Below the pieces are notes generated by a model. It saw nothing but the letters and a program-made list of their open reading frames with translations, did not search any database and had not been told where the DNA came from. This document shows, one piece after another, positions 1 through 9,732 of a stretch of 64,000 bases of DNA. Numbering within the stretch: the first letter of the stretch is position 1; each line of letters starts with the position of its first letter. The stretch is from the NCBI RefSeq assembly GCF_041434935.1, contig NZ_CP107964.1:4402001-4466000 (forward strand), given 5' to 3'. This DNA is from Kitasatospora sp. NBC_00374. Its GTDB lineage: Bacteria > Actinomycetota > Actinomycetes > Streptomycetales > Streptomycetaceae. A program made the position numbers and the translations under genes.

Positions 1-1245
1 GACCAGCGGACGGCCGCCACCGCCCGGATGGTGGGCGGCCGGCTGGTGCTGGTGGACGGGGCCTCGATCCCGGAGTCGGACTCGCTGGCCTACACGCCCG
101 GCGCGGCCCGCCCGATCGGCGAGGGGCAGACCGCGGTGGTCGCCGACCCGACCGTGTCCGCGCTGTTCCAGTCGGACCTGAAGACGGCCGAGGCGAAGAC
201 CGCGGCCGTCCAGCGGTTCCTGGTGGAGACCCTGCTGATCACCCGGCAGATGCCGGAGCAGCAGCGCGGTCTGCTGGTGCTGCCGCCGCGCAACCTCACG
301 GCGGACACCGCCGAGGCACTCGCCACGGCCGTGCAGAAGGCCCAGCAGGGCGGCTGGATCGCCCCGGCGGCGCTGCACACGGTGGCGGCCGCCCCGGCCG
401 ACCCGGAGGCCGGCACGACCGTCCCGGACGGCTATCCGCAGGCGCTGGCCGCCTCCGAGCTGTCCTCCGCCGAGCTCGGCAAGACCACGTCGGTGCAGGC
501 CGGGCTGGACAAGCTGATGCTGATCCTGACCCAGCCCCAGCGGGTCCGCGGCCCGTTCAGCGCGGCCATGGTCCGCTCGATGTCGACCGAGTGGCGGGAG
601 CAGAGCAAGCCCGGCACCTCCTACCGCCAGGGCGTCCAGAAGTACCTGGACAACCTCACCGCTGCGGTCAGGGTTCCGAAGAAGAGCGAGATCACCCTGC
701 CGGGTGACAACGCGACGCTGCTGATCAGTGTGAAGAACGACCTCAACCAGGCGGTCGGCAACCTGGAGCTGCGCCTGGTCTCCACCCAGGTGAACCGGGT
801 CAACGTCGGCCCGGCGGAGCCGGTGGTACTGGACGGCACGACCAGCCGGACGTTCCGCTTCCCCGCCGAGGCGCAGGTCAACGGCTCGGTCCAGATGACC
901 GCCCAGCTGTGGACCACCGGGCCCAACGCGCAGCGCTACGGCGAGCCCGTGACCTTCATGGTCGAGGTCACCTCGGTGGCGAGCGGGGTGCTGTACGTCA
1001 TCGGCGGCGGTGTGGTGCTGATGGTGCTGGCCGGGATCCGGTTCTACCTGCAGCGCAAGAAGCACGCCGCAGCGGGGGACGCCGACGGCGAGAGCGGTGA
1101 CGACGGCGAGAGCGGTGACGGCGCCGACGCGGACGCCGCCGACGGTTCCGCCGAGCACGGCGGCGGCGAGGCGCCCGACGCGGACCCGGCGTCGGCCCTG
1201 GATGACGCTGATCGGGTAGCCGGTGATGAGAAGGTTGGTCACTGA
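1..1245 (+). CDS. DUF6049-type membrane protein, 3' part
   Basis: The reading frame is open from the first base, so the N-terminus lies outside the window; the first internal Met codon at 28 is not taken as the start. The visible roughly 414 residues are mostly an extracytoplasmic domain with a beta-sandwich-like stretch before the membrane. One transmembrane helix follows near nucleotides 985-1050 (VLYVIGGGVVLMVLAGIRF), then a short basic stop-transfer (QRKKH) and an acidic Gly/Asp/Ala-rich cytoplasmic tail. This layout, directly upstream of murJ, matches the DUF6049 family conserved at this position in streptomycetes. Its function is unknown; the position suggests a role in cell-wall assembly. 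Only 47 bp separate it from murJ, so the two are probably co-transcribed. Confidence 0.8.
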   Translation, partial: DQRTAATARMVGGRLVLVDGASIPESDSLAYTPGAARPIGEGQTAVVADPTVSALFQSDLKTAEAKTAAVQRFLVETLLITRQMPEQQRGLLVLPPRNLTADTAEALATAVQKAQQGGWIAPAALHTVAAAPADPEAGTTVPDGYPQALAASELSSAELGKTTSVQAGLDKLMLILTQPQRVRGPFSAAMVRSMSTEWREQSKPGTSYRQGVQKYLDNLTAAVRVPKKSEITLPGDNATLLISVKNDLNQAVGNLELRLVSTQVNRVNVGPAEPVVLDGTTSRTFRFPAEAQVNGSVQMTAQLWTTGPNAQRYGEPVTFMVEVTSVASGVLYVIGGGVVLMVLAGIRFYLQRKKHAAAGDADGESGDDGESGDGADADAADGSAEHGGGEAPDADPASALDDADRVAGDEKVGH

Positions 1246-1292
1246 GGGTGCCCCGCACCGGGCGCCCGCCCCCAGCAGCGAATTGAGGTGGC

Positions 1293-3680
1293 ATGACCGG
1301 GCCGCGCGAGGAGCGAGCACAGAGCCACGGCAGCGGCGGGCCGCAGGGCCGCGGTGCCGGATCCACCGAATCCGCGGCCGACTGGTATGTCGCCGACACC
1401 TTCTCCCGTGACCCGTTCGCGGCCGAGGCCTTCGACCCGGCCGCCGACGACACCGACCCGTACCGCGCGTCGGCCGCCGAGGCCGCGGCGTCCCTGCCCC
1501 CGCAGTCGACCGGCCGACCGGCCGAGGAGCCGGACGACGGCGTCCCGCAGGCCGCACCGGAGCCGCAGCTGACCGCCCCGGCCACCCGCTGGGCCGGCCT
1601 CGCGGCGGTGCCCCGGCCCGAGGCGGCACCGCCGCGCCCGAGCCCCGTCTGGGACCCCGACACGGAGTACGTCGGGGTGGACGACCTGCTGGGCGGCGCC
1701 GCCCCGCGTGAGCAACCCCCCGCCGCCGAAGTCGGCGGGAACCGGCCCGGTGGGCCCGACCGGCCCGACGAACCCGCCGAGTCCCCCGAGTCCCCCGAGC
1801 CGGACGAGCCGGAGCAGCCGAAACAGCCGGAACGGCCGAAGGAACAGTTCGTCCCACCGATCGAGTTCGACCCGCCGCTGTCCGAGGAGGAGGCCCTCCT
1901 GCAGGCCGACGCGGCGGTGCGCGAGGCCACGATCGCGGCCCTCGACAAGAGCGCAACGGCCCGGCCCACCGCGCAGCCCGCCCCGGACACCGACGGAAGC
2001 GGCCCCGCCGAACCCGGCGCCGAACGGCCGGTGGCCGGCCGGGTGGCCGGTCTGCTCGGCTCCAGCGCGGTGATGGCGGCGGGCACCCTGGTCTCCCGTG
2101 CCACCGGCTTCCTGCGCACCATGGTCATCGCCGCCGCGATCGGCGTCGGCACCATGGGCGACTCGTACAACGCGGCGAACACCCTCCCGACCCTGCTGTA
2201 CATCCTGATCGGCGGCGGCGCGCTGAACGCCGTGTTCGTGCCCCAGCTGGTGCGCAGCATGAAGCAGGACGAGGACGGCGGCACCGCCTACGCCAACCGC
2301 CTGCTGACCCTGGTGGTCACCGGCCTGGCCGGCGTGGTCTTCGTGTCGGTGCTGGCGGCACCGGTCCTGGTGCAGCTGATCTCGCACTCGCTGATGCGCA
2401 ACCCGGGCAGCGCCGACACCACGGTGGCCCTGGCCAGGTACTGCCTGCCGACCATCTTCTTCATGGGCGTCCACGTCGTGATGGGCCAGATCCTCAACGC
2501 CCGGGGCCGGTTCGGCGCGATGATGTGGACCCCGGTCCTCAACAACCTCGTGGTGATCTTCACCTTCGCGATGTACATCAAGGTCTTCGGCACCTTCGAG
2601 CACACCGAGGTGACGCCGGACCGGATCTCCTCCGAGGGCATCCGGCTGCTGGGCATCGGCACCCTGCTGGGCCTGGCCGTCCAGGCGCTGTCGATGATCC
2701 CGTACCTGCGGTCCTCCGGCTTCCGGTTCAAGCCCCGCTTCGACTGGCGCGGCCACGGCCTCGGCAAGGCCGCCCGCCTGGCCAAGTGGACGTTCCTGTT
2801 CGTCCTCGCCAACCAGGCCGGCTACCTCGTCGTCACCCAGCTCGCCACCGCCGCCGGCAGCAACGCGGAGAACCACGGCTACCTCGGTGTCGGCCTCGCC
2901 GCGTACTCCAACGCCCTGCTGATCTGGCAGCTCCCGATGGCCGTCATCACCGTCTCGGTGATGAGCGCCGTCCTGCCCCGGCTCTCCCGGTCGGCGGCCG
3001 ACCAGGACCAGGGCGCCGTCCGCGACGACCTCTCGTACGGGCTGCGCACCTCCGCGGTCGCGATCGTGCCCGGCGCGTTCCTGTTCCTCTCGCTCGGCCC
3101 GGTGATCGGCAGCACCATCTACGGCCTCGGCAACGGCGGCGCGGTCGCCCACGGCTCCACCGCCGTCGGCTTCATGCTCTCCGCCTTCGCCCTCGGGCTG
3201 ATCCCGTACTCGGTGCAGTACGTGCTGCTGCGGGGCTTCTACGCCTACGAGGACACCCGCACGCCGTTCTCCAACACGGTCTGGGTCGCGCTCACCCAGG
3301 CGGGTACGGCGGTGTTCTTCTTCCTGGTCCTGCCGGACCGCTGGGCGGTGACCGGCATGGCCTTCGGATACGGGATCTCCTACGCCGTCGGCGTCGCGGT
3401 CGCGGTGCCCAAGCTGAAGGCCAGGACCGGTGGCCTCGACACCGCGCGGATCGCGAAGACGTACGTGCGGCTGGCCATCGCCTGTCTGCCCGCCGCCGCC
3501 ATCGGCCTGACGGCCGAGCTGCTGCTGGGCTCGGTGGTCGACGGGTGGCTCGGTGATCTGCTGACCCTCCTGATCGCCGCTACGCTGCAGCTCGGTATGT
3601 TCCTCGTGCTCGCCCGGCGGATGCGGATCGAGGAGCTCAACGCGATGGTCGGGATGGTCCGCAGTCGGCTCGGCCGTTGA
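1293..3680 (+). CDS. murJ: MurJ (MviN) lipid II flippase
   Basis: Polytopic membrane protein of the MOP exporter superfamily that moves lipid II across the membrane for peptidoglycan synthesis. The 795 residues divide into a disordered Pro/Glu/Asp-rich cytoplasmic extension (about 1-245) and a roughly 14-helix MviN core from about residue 250. The core opens with GLLGSSAVMAAGTLVSRATG, the typical first-helix signature including the conserved SRATGFLR. The core length matches ordinary MurJ; the long acidic N-terminus is an actinobacterial addition. The ATG at 1293 follows a GAGGTG ribosome-binding site. A separate pseudokinase gene lies downstream; in mycobacteria the equivalent module is fused to MviN and recruits FhaA. 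Confidence 0.95.
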   Translation: MTGPREERAQSHGSGGPQGRGAGSTESAADWYVADTFSRDPFAAEAFDPAADDTDPYRASAAEAAASLPPQSTGRPAEEPDDGVPQAAPEPQLTAPATRWAGLAAVPRPEAAPPRPSPVWDPDTEYVGVDDLLGGAAPREQPPAAEVGGNRPGGPDRPDEPAESPESPEPDEPEQPKQPERPKEQFVPPIEFDPPLSEEEALLQADAAVREATIAALDKSATARPTAQPAPDTDGSGPAEPGAERPVAGRVAGLLGSSAVMAAGTLVSRATGFLRTMVIAAAIGVGTMGDSYNAANTLPTLLYILIGGGALNAVFVPQLVRSMKQDEDGGTAYANRLLTLVVTGLAGVVFVSVLAAPVLVQLISHSLMRNPGSADTTVALARYCLPTIFFMGVHVVMGQILNARGRFGAMMWTPVLNNLVVIFTFAMYIKVFGTFEHTEVTPDRISSEGIRLLGIGTLLGLAVQALSMIPYLRSSGFRFKPRFDWRGHGLGKAARLAKWTFLFVLANQAGYLVVTQLATAAGSNAENHGYLGVGLAAYSNALLIWQLPMAVITVSVMSAVLPRLSRSAADQDQGAVRDDLSYGLRTSAVAIVPGAFLFLSLGPVIGSTIYGLGNGGAVAHGSTAVGFMLSAFALGLIPYSVQYVLLRGFYAYEDTRTPFSNTVWVALTQAGTAVFFFLVLPDRWAVTGMAFGYGISYAVGVAVAVPKLKARTGGLDTARIAKTYVRLAIACLPAAAIGLTAELLLGSVVDGWLGDLLTLLIAATLQLGMFLVLARRMRIEELNAMVGMVRSRLGR

Positions 3681-3733
3681 CCTGTCGTCAACCCGGCCAC
3701 CCGGATCTCCCGCTCCCTCAGGTGGCCTACTTC

Positions 3734-3768
3734 GGGCCGGATTCGGCGATCTTCACCGAATCCGGCCC
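3734..3768 (+). terminator. Hairpin downstream of murJ
   Basis: A perfect 13-bp inverted repeat (GGGCCGGATTCGG at 3734-3746, complement at 3756-3768) with a 9-nt loop, 53 bp after the murJ stop. No T-tract follows, which is common for streptomycete terminators. It would partly separate murJ transcription from the pseudokinase gene. Confidence 0.55.
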
Positions 3769-3944
3769 GGTCCCGGCCGAATCCCCCCAGGTATGCACGA
3801 ATACGCAACCACTCGGCCTTCTCAGCGGTCGTACCAGGGGGTCGGGAGTGGGCACAATTGTCCTGGCACCGCTCGCCCCCGCCAGGGACGGGTCGGAGCC
3901 GGACTTCTCGGTACCGGGGCGATACAAGGGGAGGCAGGACCACG

Positions 3945-6164
3945 GTGGCTGATGGCACCAAGGCGGTTGTCGACACGTCCGTGACGGACGCGGCGGCAGT
4001 CGCCATGGCACTCGGGGAGCTCCCCGAGGAAACCCCGGCACAGCCGGCCGACAGGCCGGCACGCGAGGCCGCAGGGCCCGCCACGACCGCGGCCGGCACG
4101 ACTGCGAAGACCCGTGGGAAGGCGAAGCGGAACACGAAGTCCGGCAAGCCCGCGGAGACCGCGAAGACCACCGGTCCGGCCAGGGCCGCACAGGCCCCGC
4201 GGACGGCACCGGACGCCCAGCACGGCCCGCAGGCGACGGACGGGACGGACGGGACGGACGGGACGGACGGGACGGACGAGGCTGCCCCGACGGGCACACC
4301 GGACGGGACGGACGAGCCGGACACGCCGAAAGCCGCCCAGGAGGCCGCCGAGCCCCAGGATGCGCCCGAACCCGGAGAGGCGGCGGAGCCCGAGGAGACA
4401 GCGGAGCCCGAGGAGCCCGAGGAGCCGACGGAGACCACCGCCCCGCTGTCGGCCGCGGAGATCGCCGCCGAGCTGGCCGACGGAGCCGCCCGCAAGGCCA
4501 AGGCGAAGGCCAAGGCCGACACCCCGGCCCCCCGCCTCGGCGGCATCCCCGCCACCAGCACCGAGACCCTGGACGCCGACACCGCCACCCTCCCCGCCAC
4601 ACTCGCCGCCCCCCTGCTGCGCAGCGGAGACAAGATCGCCGGCCGCTACCGGCTGGAGGAGTGCATCACCCACTCCGAGGTCTTCAGCAGCTGGCGGGCG
4701 GTGGACGAGAAGCTCCGTCGCGCCGTCGGCGTCCACCTGCTCGCCGCCCGGCACCGCCGTGCCAAGGCCGTCCTCACCGCGGCCAGGTCGGCGGCCCTGC
4801 TCGGTGACCCCCGCTTCGTCCAGGTCCTGGACGCCGTCCAGGAGGGCGACCTGGTCTACGTGATCCGGGAGTGGCTCCCGGACGCCTCCGACCTCGCCCG
4901 GCTGTTCGCCGCCGGCCCGATGGAGCCCTACGACGCCTATCAGATGGTCCGTCAGGTCACCGACGCCATCGCCGCCGCCCACCGCCGGGGCCAGGCCCAC
5001 CTGCGGCTCACCCCGAGCTGCGTCCTGCGCACCGAGACCGGCCAGTACCGGATCAACGGCATCGCCGTGGACGCCGCCATCCGCGGCCTGCCCGCCGAGG
5101 ACGCCGAGCTCACCGACACCAAGGCGATCGGCGCGCTGCTCTACGCGGCCCTGACCCACCGCTGGCCGTACCCCGAGGACCGCTACGACCTCCAGGGCAT
5201 GCCCAGGAGCCTCGGCTGCGTCCCGCCCGACCAGGTGAAGGCCGGCATCCACAAGGGGCTCTCCGAGCTGGCCGCCCGCGCACTCGGCGAGCACCTGCCG
5301 CACCACCAGGAGCCGATCACCAGCCCCGAGCAGCTGGCCAGGGCGATCGCCCTGATGCCCAAGATCCGCCAGCCTGAGCCGCCGGCCCCGCCCGCCTTCA
5401 CCCCACCCCGCTACCCGGCCCACCGCCCGGCCCGGCCCACCCCCGCCCCCAGCGGCCCGGCCCGACCGCGCCCCGGAGCGGAGAACACCCACCCCGAGCT
5501 CACCCGCCCGATCGACCAGGCCCCCCGGCCCCGCCGCCGGCTGCGGGCGCTGGCCAGGTGGAGCGCCTCCGCCGTCGTCCTGGCCGCGATCGGCCTCGGC
5601 TCCTGGCAGCTGGTCGAACAGCTCAACCACCGCACGCACCGGGCGACCGACCAGCCGGCCCCCGTCCAGTCCTCGGCGGGATCCTCCACGGCCCCGACCG
5701 GCGGGCCGGTCGCCATCGCCGAGCTCCGCAACTTCAACGCCTTCGGCGAGGACAAGGACGGACACTCCTCCGAACTGCCGCTCGCCCACGACGGCAACCC
5801 CGCCACGGCCTGGGCCACCCAGGGCTACCAGGAACAGTTCAGCCCCGGCGGCTACCGGCCGGGCAACGGCATCCTGGTCGACCTCGGCGGCCCCCACCAG
5901 GTCAGCTCGGTGGACGTCACCCTGATCGGCGACCACCAGGTCGAGCTCAAGGCCGCCCCCACGGGACTCACCTCCCCACCCGCCGCGGACAAGAACGGCT
6001 TCAACAGCCTCGGCCCCTCGATCGCCACCAAGTCCGGAAGCCAGGTCCAGCTCAAGCCCGAGAACCCGGTCACCACCCGCTACCTCTTGATCTGGCTGAC
6101 CGGCATCCCCAACGATGGGGACACGTTCCGCGGCAAGATCGCCGAAATCAAGGTGAACGGCTGA
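3945..6164 (+). CDS. Membrane-anchored pseudokinase with C-terminal discoidin-like domain
   Basis: About 739 residues from the GTG at 3945, preceded by AGGGGAGG; an earlier in-frame start at 3858 lacks a good site. Residues 1-230 are low-complexity Ala/Pro/Glu with TDG repeats. Residues about 232-480 have a Ser/Thr kinase fold (GRYRLEECI, YVIREWL) but lack catalytic residues: no Lys in the VAIK-equivalent strand (VGVHLL), HLRLTP in place of HRDLKP, and no DFG. A Pro-rich stretch leads to a transmembrane helix near residue 540. The exported C-terminus (about 590-739, ELRNFNAFGEDKDGHSSELP onward) resembles a discoidin/F5-8C carbohydrate-binding fold. In Mycobacterium tuberculosis a similar module is fused to MviN (Rv3910), is phosphorylated by PknB and binds FhaA; pknB and fhaA both occur in this window. 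Confidence 0.88.
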   Translation: MADGTKAVVDTSVTDAAAVAMALGELPEETPAQPADRPAREAAGPATTAAGTTAKTRGKAKRNTKSGKPAETAKTTGPARAAQAPRTAPDAQHGPQATDGTDGTDGTDGTDEAAPTGTPDGTDEPDTPKAAQEAAEPQDAPEPGEAAEPEETAEPEEPEEPTETTAPLSAAEIAAELADGAARKAKAKAKADTPAPRLGGIPATSTETLDADTATLPATLAAPLLRSGDKIAGRYRLEECITHSEVFSSWRAVDEKLRRAVGVHLLAARHRRAKAVLTAARSAALLGDPRFVQVLDAVQEGDLVYVIREWLPDASDLARLFAAGPMEPYDAYQMVRQVTDAIAAAHRRGQAHLRLTPSCVLRTETGQYRINGIAVDAAIRGLPAEDAELTDTKAIGALLYAALTHRWPYPEDRYDLQGMPRSLGCVPPDQVKAGIHKGLSELAARALGEHLPHHQEPITSPEQLARAIALMPKIRQPEPPAPPAFTPPRYPAHRPARPTPAPSGPARPRPGAENTHPELTRPIDQAPRPRRRLRALARWSASAVVLAAIGLGSWQLVEQLNHRTHRATDQPAPVQSSAGSSTAPTGGPVAIAELRNFNAFGEDKDGHSSELPLAHDGNPATAWATQGYQEQFSPGGYRPGNGILVDLGGPHQVSSVDVTLIGDHQVELKAAPTGLTSPPAADKNGFNSLGPSIATKSGSQVQLKPENPVTTRYLLIWLTGIPNDGDTFRGKIAEIKVNG
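4236..4280 (+). repeat. 9-bp tandem repeat in pseudokinase gene
   Basis: Four perfect tandem copies of ACGGACGGG (4236-4271) followed by a one-mismatch copy to 4280. The repeat is in frame and encodes Thr-Asp-Gly units in the disordered N-terminal region, so copy number could change without a frameshift. Confidence 0.9.
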
Positions 6165-6187
6165 GCCACACCGGAGAGGGGGCGAGG

Positions 6188-6910
6188 ATGGCAGCGGAGC
6201 CGACCGACGCCGAACTGCTCGCCCGGCACGCCGCCGGCGACCCGGCCGCCTTCGGCGTCCTCGTGCAGCGCCACCGGGACCGCCTCTGGGCCGTAGCCCT
6301 GCGCACCCTGGGCGACCGCGAGGAGGCCGCCGACGCCCTTCAGGACGCCCTGGTGTCCGCCTTCCGGGCCGCCCACACGTTCCAGGGCCGCTCGGCCGTC
6401 ACCACCTGGCTGCACCGCATCGTGGTCAACGCCTGCCTCGACCGCGCCCGCCGCACCGCCACCCGCCGCACCGGCCCGCTGGACGGCGACCCGGCCCGTC
6501 TGGACACCGCCCTGGGCAGCGCCGAAGGCGCCGACTCGGCCGCCGTCCGGTCGGAACTGCGCCGCGAGGTGACCGGCGCGCTCGCCACCCTGCCGGCCGA
6601 GCAGCGGGCCGCCCTGGTCCTGGTCGACATGGAGGGCTACTCGGTGGCCGAGGCCGCCGAGCTCCTCGACATCCCGGTGGGCACGGTCAAGAGCCGCTGC
6701 GCCCGCGGCCGGGCCAAGCTGCTCCCGCTGGTCCGCCACCTGCACCCCGGTACCGTCCCGCCGGACGCCGACCCGCCGGCGGCCGGCCGCCCACCGGGTG
6801 GTGTTTCACGTGAAACACCACCGGGGAACCCACCGGGCCCCAGCCCCGTCCCATCACCGGGCCAGGTACGTCCGGCCACCGCCCTGGAAGGAGATGTGAC
6901 CACGCGATGA
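6188..6910 (+). CDS. sigM: ECF RNA polymerase sigma factor SigM
   Basis: A 240-residue group 4 sigma factor. Region 2 spans about residues 10-85 ([20 protein letters not shown], then [18 protein letters not shown]). Region 4 spans about 134-182 ([19 protein letters not shown], then [15 protein letters not shown]). A Pro/Gly-rich tail of about 55 residues follows. The ATG at 6188 has an AGAGGGGGCGAGG Shine-Dalgarno. Its last codons overlap the anti-sigma gene, and trxB-trxA follow, the arrangement known for mycobacterial and streptomycete sigM loci tied to redox or envelope stress. The C-terminal tail contains VSRET because a parS site lies in the coding sequence. Confidence 0.93.
   Translation: MAAEPTDAELLARHAAGDPAAFGVLVQRHRDRLWAVALRTLGDREEAADALQDALVSAFRAAHTFQGRSAVTTWLHRIVVNACLDRARRTATRRTGPLDGDPARLDTALGSAEGADSAAVRSELRREVTGALATLPAEQRAALVLVDMEGYSVAEAAELLDIPVGTVKSRCARGRAKLLPLVRHLHPGTVPPDADPPAAGRPPGGVSRETPPGNPPGPSPVPSPGQVRPATALEGDVTTR
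6803..6816. promoter_or_regulatory. parS site 1 (inside sigM)
   Basis: Perfect GTTTCACGTGAAAC ParB-binding palindrome. Flanking bases extend the symmetry to 26 bp (6797-6822). It lies within the region encoding the SigM tail, about 12.3 kb left of oriC. Confidence 0.95.
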
Positions 6911-7911
6911 CGCCGCACACCCCTTCCCCGCCCCCGTCCGACCGGGACGGCGCGGGCGCGCACCCGGACGTGGACACCCTCGCGGACCTCTCCGAGGACC
7001 TGCTCGCCCCGGCCGACGCCGCCCTGATCCGCCGGCACCTCGCCGACTGCCCGGACTGCGCCGACGCCTACGCCGCACTCGCCGAGGTCACCCGGCTGCT
7101 GGGCGACGCCCCGGCCCCGCCCATGCCCGAGGACATCGCCGCACGGATCGACGCCGCCCTGGCGGCGGCCGCCGAGACCGCCGCGCCGGAGCCCGACGCA
7201 CCGGCCGTCCCCGGGCACCCGGCCCCCGCCCGCACCGCCCCGCCCGGCCGACGGGGTGGCCCGGCCGACCCGTCACGGCCCGGCTCCGGCTCCGGCTCCG
7301 GCTCCGGCAGCGGGACTGGACCGGCCACCGGCCCCGGCCGCCCGCGTCGCCGCCGGACCGGCCGCATCCTGCTCGGCACCGCGGCCCTCGCCGCCGTCCT
7401 GTCCCTCGGCTCCCTCCTGGTCACCCAGCCCTGGCAGGCCGGCGACGGGGCGAGCTCCACCGCGGCCTCCGACAGCGGCCACGCGGCCGCCCTCGCCCCC
7501 GGCAGCCGCTCGCCCAAGGCCGCCGCCGAAGGGGTCCCCGAGTACCGCGACGACCAGCTCGCCGACCAGGTCCGCCGGCTGCTCGGCGCGGCATCCGGTC
7601 CGGCCGTCCCCGGCAGCGGAACCCACACCGACGTCCAACCGGGGATCGGCGCGGAGGGGACGGTCCCGACCGGGAAGGCCACCCGCTCCCCCGCGACCAC
7701 CGCCTCCCCGCCGCCCGCCTGCGTGTCGCTCGCCGCCGGCCACCCCGGCCAGGCGCCCCTCGCAGCCGGCCCCGGCCGGTACGGCACGGACCCGGTGACC
7801 GCGCTGGTCTACCCCCTGGACGGCCGCACCGACCTGATGGATGTCTACCTGGTCACCCCGGACTGTCCGGGCGCGACGGTCCTGCTGCACCGCACCGTCC
7901 CGGTTCCCTGA
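6907..7911 (+). CDS. Zinc-containing anti-sigma factor for SigM (RsmA-like)
   Basis: A 334-residue protein whose ATG overlaps the sigM stop by 4 bp, implying translational coupling. Residues about 30-60 contain the ZAS zinc motif HLADCPDC (HxxxCxxC) typical of anti-sigma factors that bind and release ECF sigma factors. After a Gly/Ser/Pro linker a single transmembrane helix lies near residues 153-172 ([19 protein letters not shown]). The extracytoplasmic C-terminus has two Cys residues far apart (PPPACVSL and VTPDCPGA) that could form a disulfide. Position and motif make it the SigM regulator; the signal sensed is not evident. Confidence 0.9.
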   Translation: MTPHTPSPPPSDRDGAGAHPDVDTLADLSEDLLAPADAALIRRHLADCPDCADAYAALAEVTRLLGDAPAPPMPEDIAARIDAALAAAAETAAPEPDAPAVPGHPAPARTAPPGRRGGPADPSRPGSGSGSGSGSGTGPATGPGRPRRRRTGRILLGTAALAAVLSLGSLLVTQPWQAGDGASSTAASDSGHAAALAPGSRSPKAAAEGVPEYRDDQLADQVRRLLGAASGPAVPGSGTHTDVQPGIGAEGTVPTGKATRSPATTASPPPACVSLAAGHPGQAPLAAGPGRYGTDPVTALVYPLDGRTDLMDVYLVTPDCPGATVLLHRTVPVP

Positions 7912-8099
7912 CCAGGCAAGGAAGATCCGTCCCCGTACCTTGTGAACCATCGGTCCCATCGACCCACGTGCCCGGACTCCGGGCGCCTGGTGCGCCGGGG
8001 CCTGGGAATGCGGGAGACTGGTCAGTCGTTGTCCCGGGCGGCGGAGCAGGACCGCCCTCCCCGCAGATGCGCGGGTCGCGATGCGAACCAGGAGATGCA

Positions 8100-9065
8100 G
8101 TGAGCGACGTCCGTAATGTGATCATCATCGGTTCCGGCCCGTCCGGATACACCGCTGCGCTCTACACCGCCCGTGCCTCTCTCAAGCCCCTCGTGTTCGA
8201 AGGCGCTGTGACGGCCGGCGGTGCCCTGATGAACACCACCGAGGTGGAGAACTTCCCCGGCTTCCGGGACGGCATCATGGGCCCCGAGCTGATGGACGGC
8301 ATGCGGGCACAGGCCGAGAAGTTCGGCGCCGAGCTGGTCCCCGACGACATCGTCTCGGTCGACCTCACCGGTGACGTCAAGACCGTCACGGACTCCGAGG
8401 GCACCGTGCACCGCGCCCGCGCCGTGATCGTCGCCACCGGCTCGCAGCACCGCAAGCTCGGCCTGCCCCGGGAGGACGCGCTCTCCGGACGCGGCGTCTC
8501 CTGGTGCGCCACCTGTGACGGCTTCTTCTTCCGCGACCAGGACATCGCCGTGGTCGGCGGCGGCGACACCGCCCTGGAGGAGGCCACCTTCCTCTCGCGC
8601 TTCGCCCGCAGCGTCACCGTCATCCACCGCCGTGACAGCCTGCGCGCCTCCAAGGCGATGCAGGAGCGGGCCTTCGCCGACCCGAAGATCAGCTTCGCCT
8701 GGGACAGCGCGGTCGAGGAGATCCACGGCGACCCCAAGCTGACCGGTGTCACCCTGCGCGACACCACCACCGGCGACAAGCGCGAGCTGGCCGTCACCGG
8801 CCTGTTCATCGCGATCGGCCACGACCCGCGCACCGAGCTGTTCACCGGCCAGCTCGACCTGGACGCCGAGGGCTACCTCACCGTGGAGGCCCCCTCCACC
8901 CGGACCAACATCCCCGGCGTCTTCGCCGCCGGCGACGTGGTCGACCACACCTACCGCCAGGCCATCACCGCGGCCGGGACCGGCTGCGCCGCCGCCCTGG
9001 ACGCCGAGCGCTACCTCGCCTCGCTCGCCGACCTGGAGGCCCAGGCCGCCGCGGTCGCGGTCTGA
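8100..9065 (+). CDS. trxB: Thioredoxin-disulfide reductase
   Basis: A 321-residue low-molecular-weight flavoprotein that reduces thioredoxin with NADPH. It shows the N-terminal FAD motif [15 protein letters not shown], the redox-active pair CATC (Cys136/Cys139) and the NADPH motif [12 protein letters not shown]. The C-terminal FAD contact is [15 protein letters not shown]. The GTG at 8100 follows CAGGAGATGCA. It lies 188 bp downstream of the anti-sigma gene and so probably has its own promoter; in related bacteria trxBA is a SigM/SigR-type oxidative stress target. Length is standard for the family. Confidence 0.97.
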   Translation: MSDVRNVIIIGSGPSGYTAALYTARASLKPLVFEGAVTAGGALMNTTEVENFPGFRDGIMGPELMDGMRAQAEKFGAELVPDDIVSVDLTGDVKTVTDSEGTVHRARAVIVATGSQHRKLGLPREDALSGRGVSWCATCDGFFFRDQDIAVVGGGDTALEEATFLSRFARSVTVIHRRDSLRASKAMQERAFADPKISFAWDSAVEEIHGDPKLTGVTLRDTTTGDKRELAVTGLFIAIGHDPRTELFTGQLDLDAEGYLTVEAPSTRTNIPGVFAAGDVVDHTYRQAITAAGTGCAAALDAERYLASLADLEAQAAAVAV

Positions 9066-9080
9066 CCGAACACACACCTG

Positions 9081-9119
9081 CCGGGGCCGGCCGGACCACC
9101 CCGGTCCGGCCGGCCCCGG
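9081..9119 (+). terminator. Hairpin after trxB
   Basis: A 17-bp perfect GC-rich stem (9081-9097 with 9103-9119) and 5-nt loop immediately downstream of trxB, without a T-run. It may attenuate transcription into trxA or stabilise the trxB 3' end. Confidence 0.6.
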
Positions 9120-9129
9120 ACCCGCCTCC

Positions 9130-9143
9130 GTTTCACGTGAAAC
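9130..9143. promoter_or_regulatory. parS site 2 (trxB-trxA gap)
   Basis: Perfect GTTTCACGTGAAAC in the trxB-trxA intergenic region. Confidence 0.95.
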
Positions 9144-9291
9144 CGCACGCGGACCCGTGAACCGGCAGCGCCGCAGGACCAGCCCCCGTCGAGAAACAGA
9201 ACGGCCCCCGCCGTTGTTGTCCCTCTCGAAGGTGCCCAACCGTCCCACACGCGGAGGGGCACCACCTCGTACGTGACCCTTAGGAGTTCCC

Positions 9292-9624
9292 GTGGCCGGC
9301 GCCACCATCACCGTGACCGACGCGACCTTCGACGCCGACGTCCTCAAGAGCGACAAGCCCGTTCTGGTCGACTTCTGGGCCACCTGGTGCGGCCCGTGCC
9401 GTCAGGTCGCCCCGATCCTGGAGGAGATCGCGGACGAGCACGGCGAGGCCATCACCATCGCCAAGCTCGACGTCGACGCCAACCAGGAGACCGCGGCCCG
9501 CTACAACGTGATCTCCATCCCGACCCTCAACGTCTACCAGAACGGCGAGCTGGTGAAGACCATCACCGGCGCCCGCCCGAAGGCCGCGCTGCTGCGCGAG
9601 CTGGCGGACTTCATCGCTCTCTGA
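9292..9624 (+). CDS. trxA: Thioredoxin
   Basis: A 110-residue cytoplasmic thioredoxin with the active site WCGPC (Cys33/Cys36) and the conserved cis-Pro segment SIPTLNVYQ. It is the direct substrate of the adjacent TrxB and donates electrons to ribonucleotide reductase, PAPS reductase and oxidised proteins. The GTG start at 9292 follows TAGGAG. The 226-bp gap from trxB holds a hairpin and a parS site, so independent expression is possible. Confidence 0.97.
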   Translation: MAGATITVTDATFDADVLKSDKPVLVDFWATWCGPCRQVAPILEEIADEHGEAITIAKLDVDANQETAARYNVISIPTLNVYQNGELVKTITGARPKAALLRELADFIAL

Positions 9625-9645
9625 GCCGTTCCCCGGCAGCGGAGC

Positions 9646-9690
9646 ACGGACGGCGGAGGCAGGCCCCCAGGGCCCGTCTCCGCCGTCCGT
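9646..9690. terminator. Bidirectional terminator between trxA and GNAT gene
   Basis: A perfect 13-bp stem (ACGGACGGCGGAG at 9646-9658, complement at 9678-9690) between two convergent genes. It can serve both directions. Confidence 0.65.
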
Positions 9691-9732
9691 CGTTCTCTGC
9701 CTTCAGCCGCCGTTCGCCGTCCCCGTGCCGGC

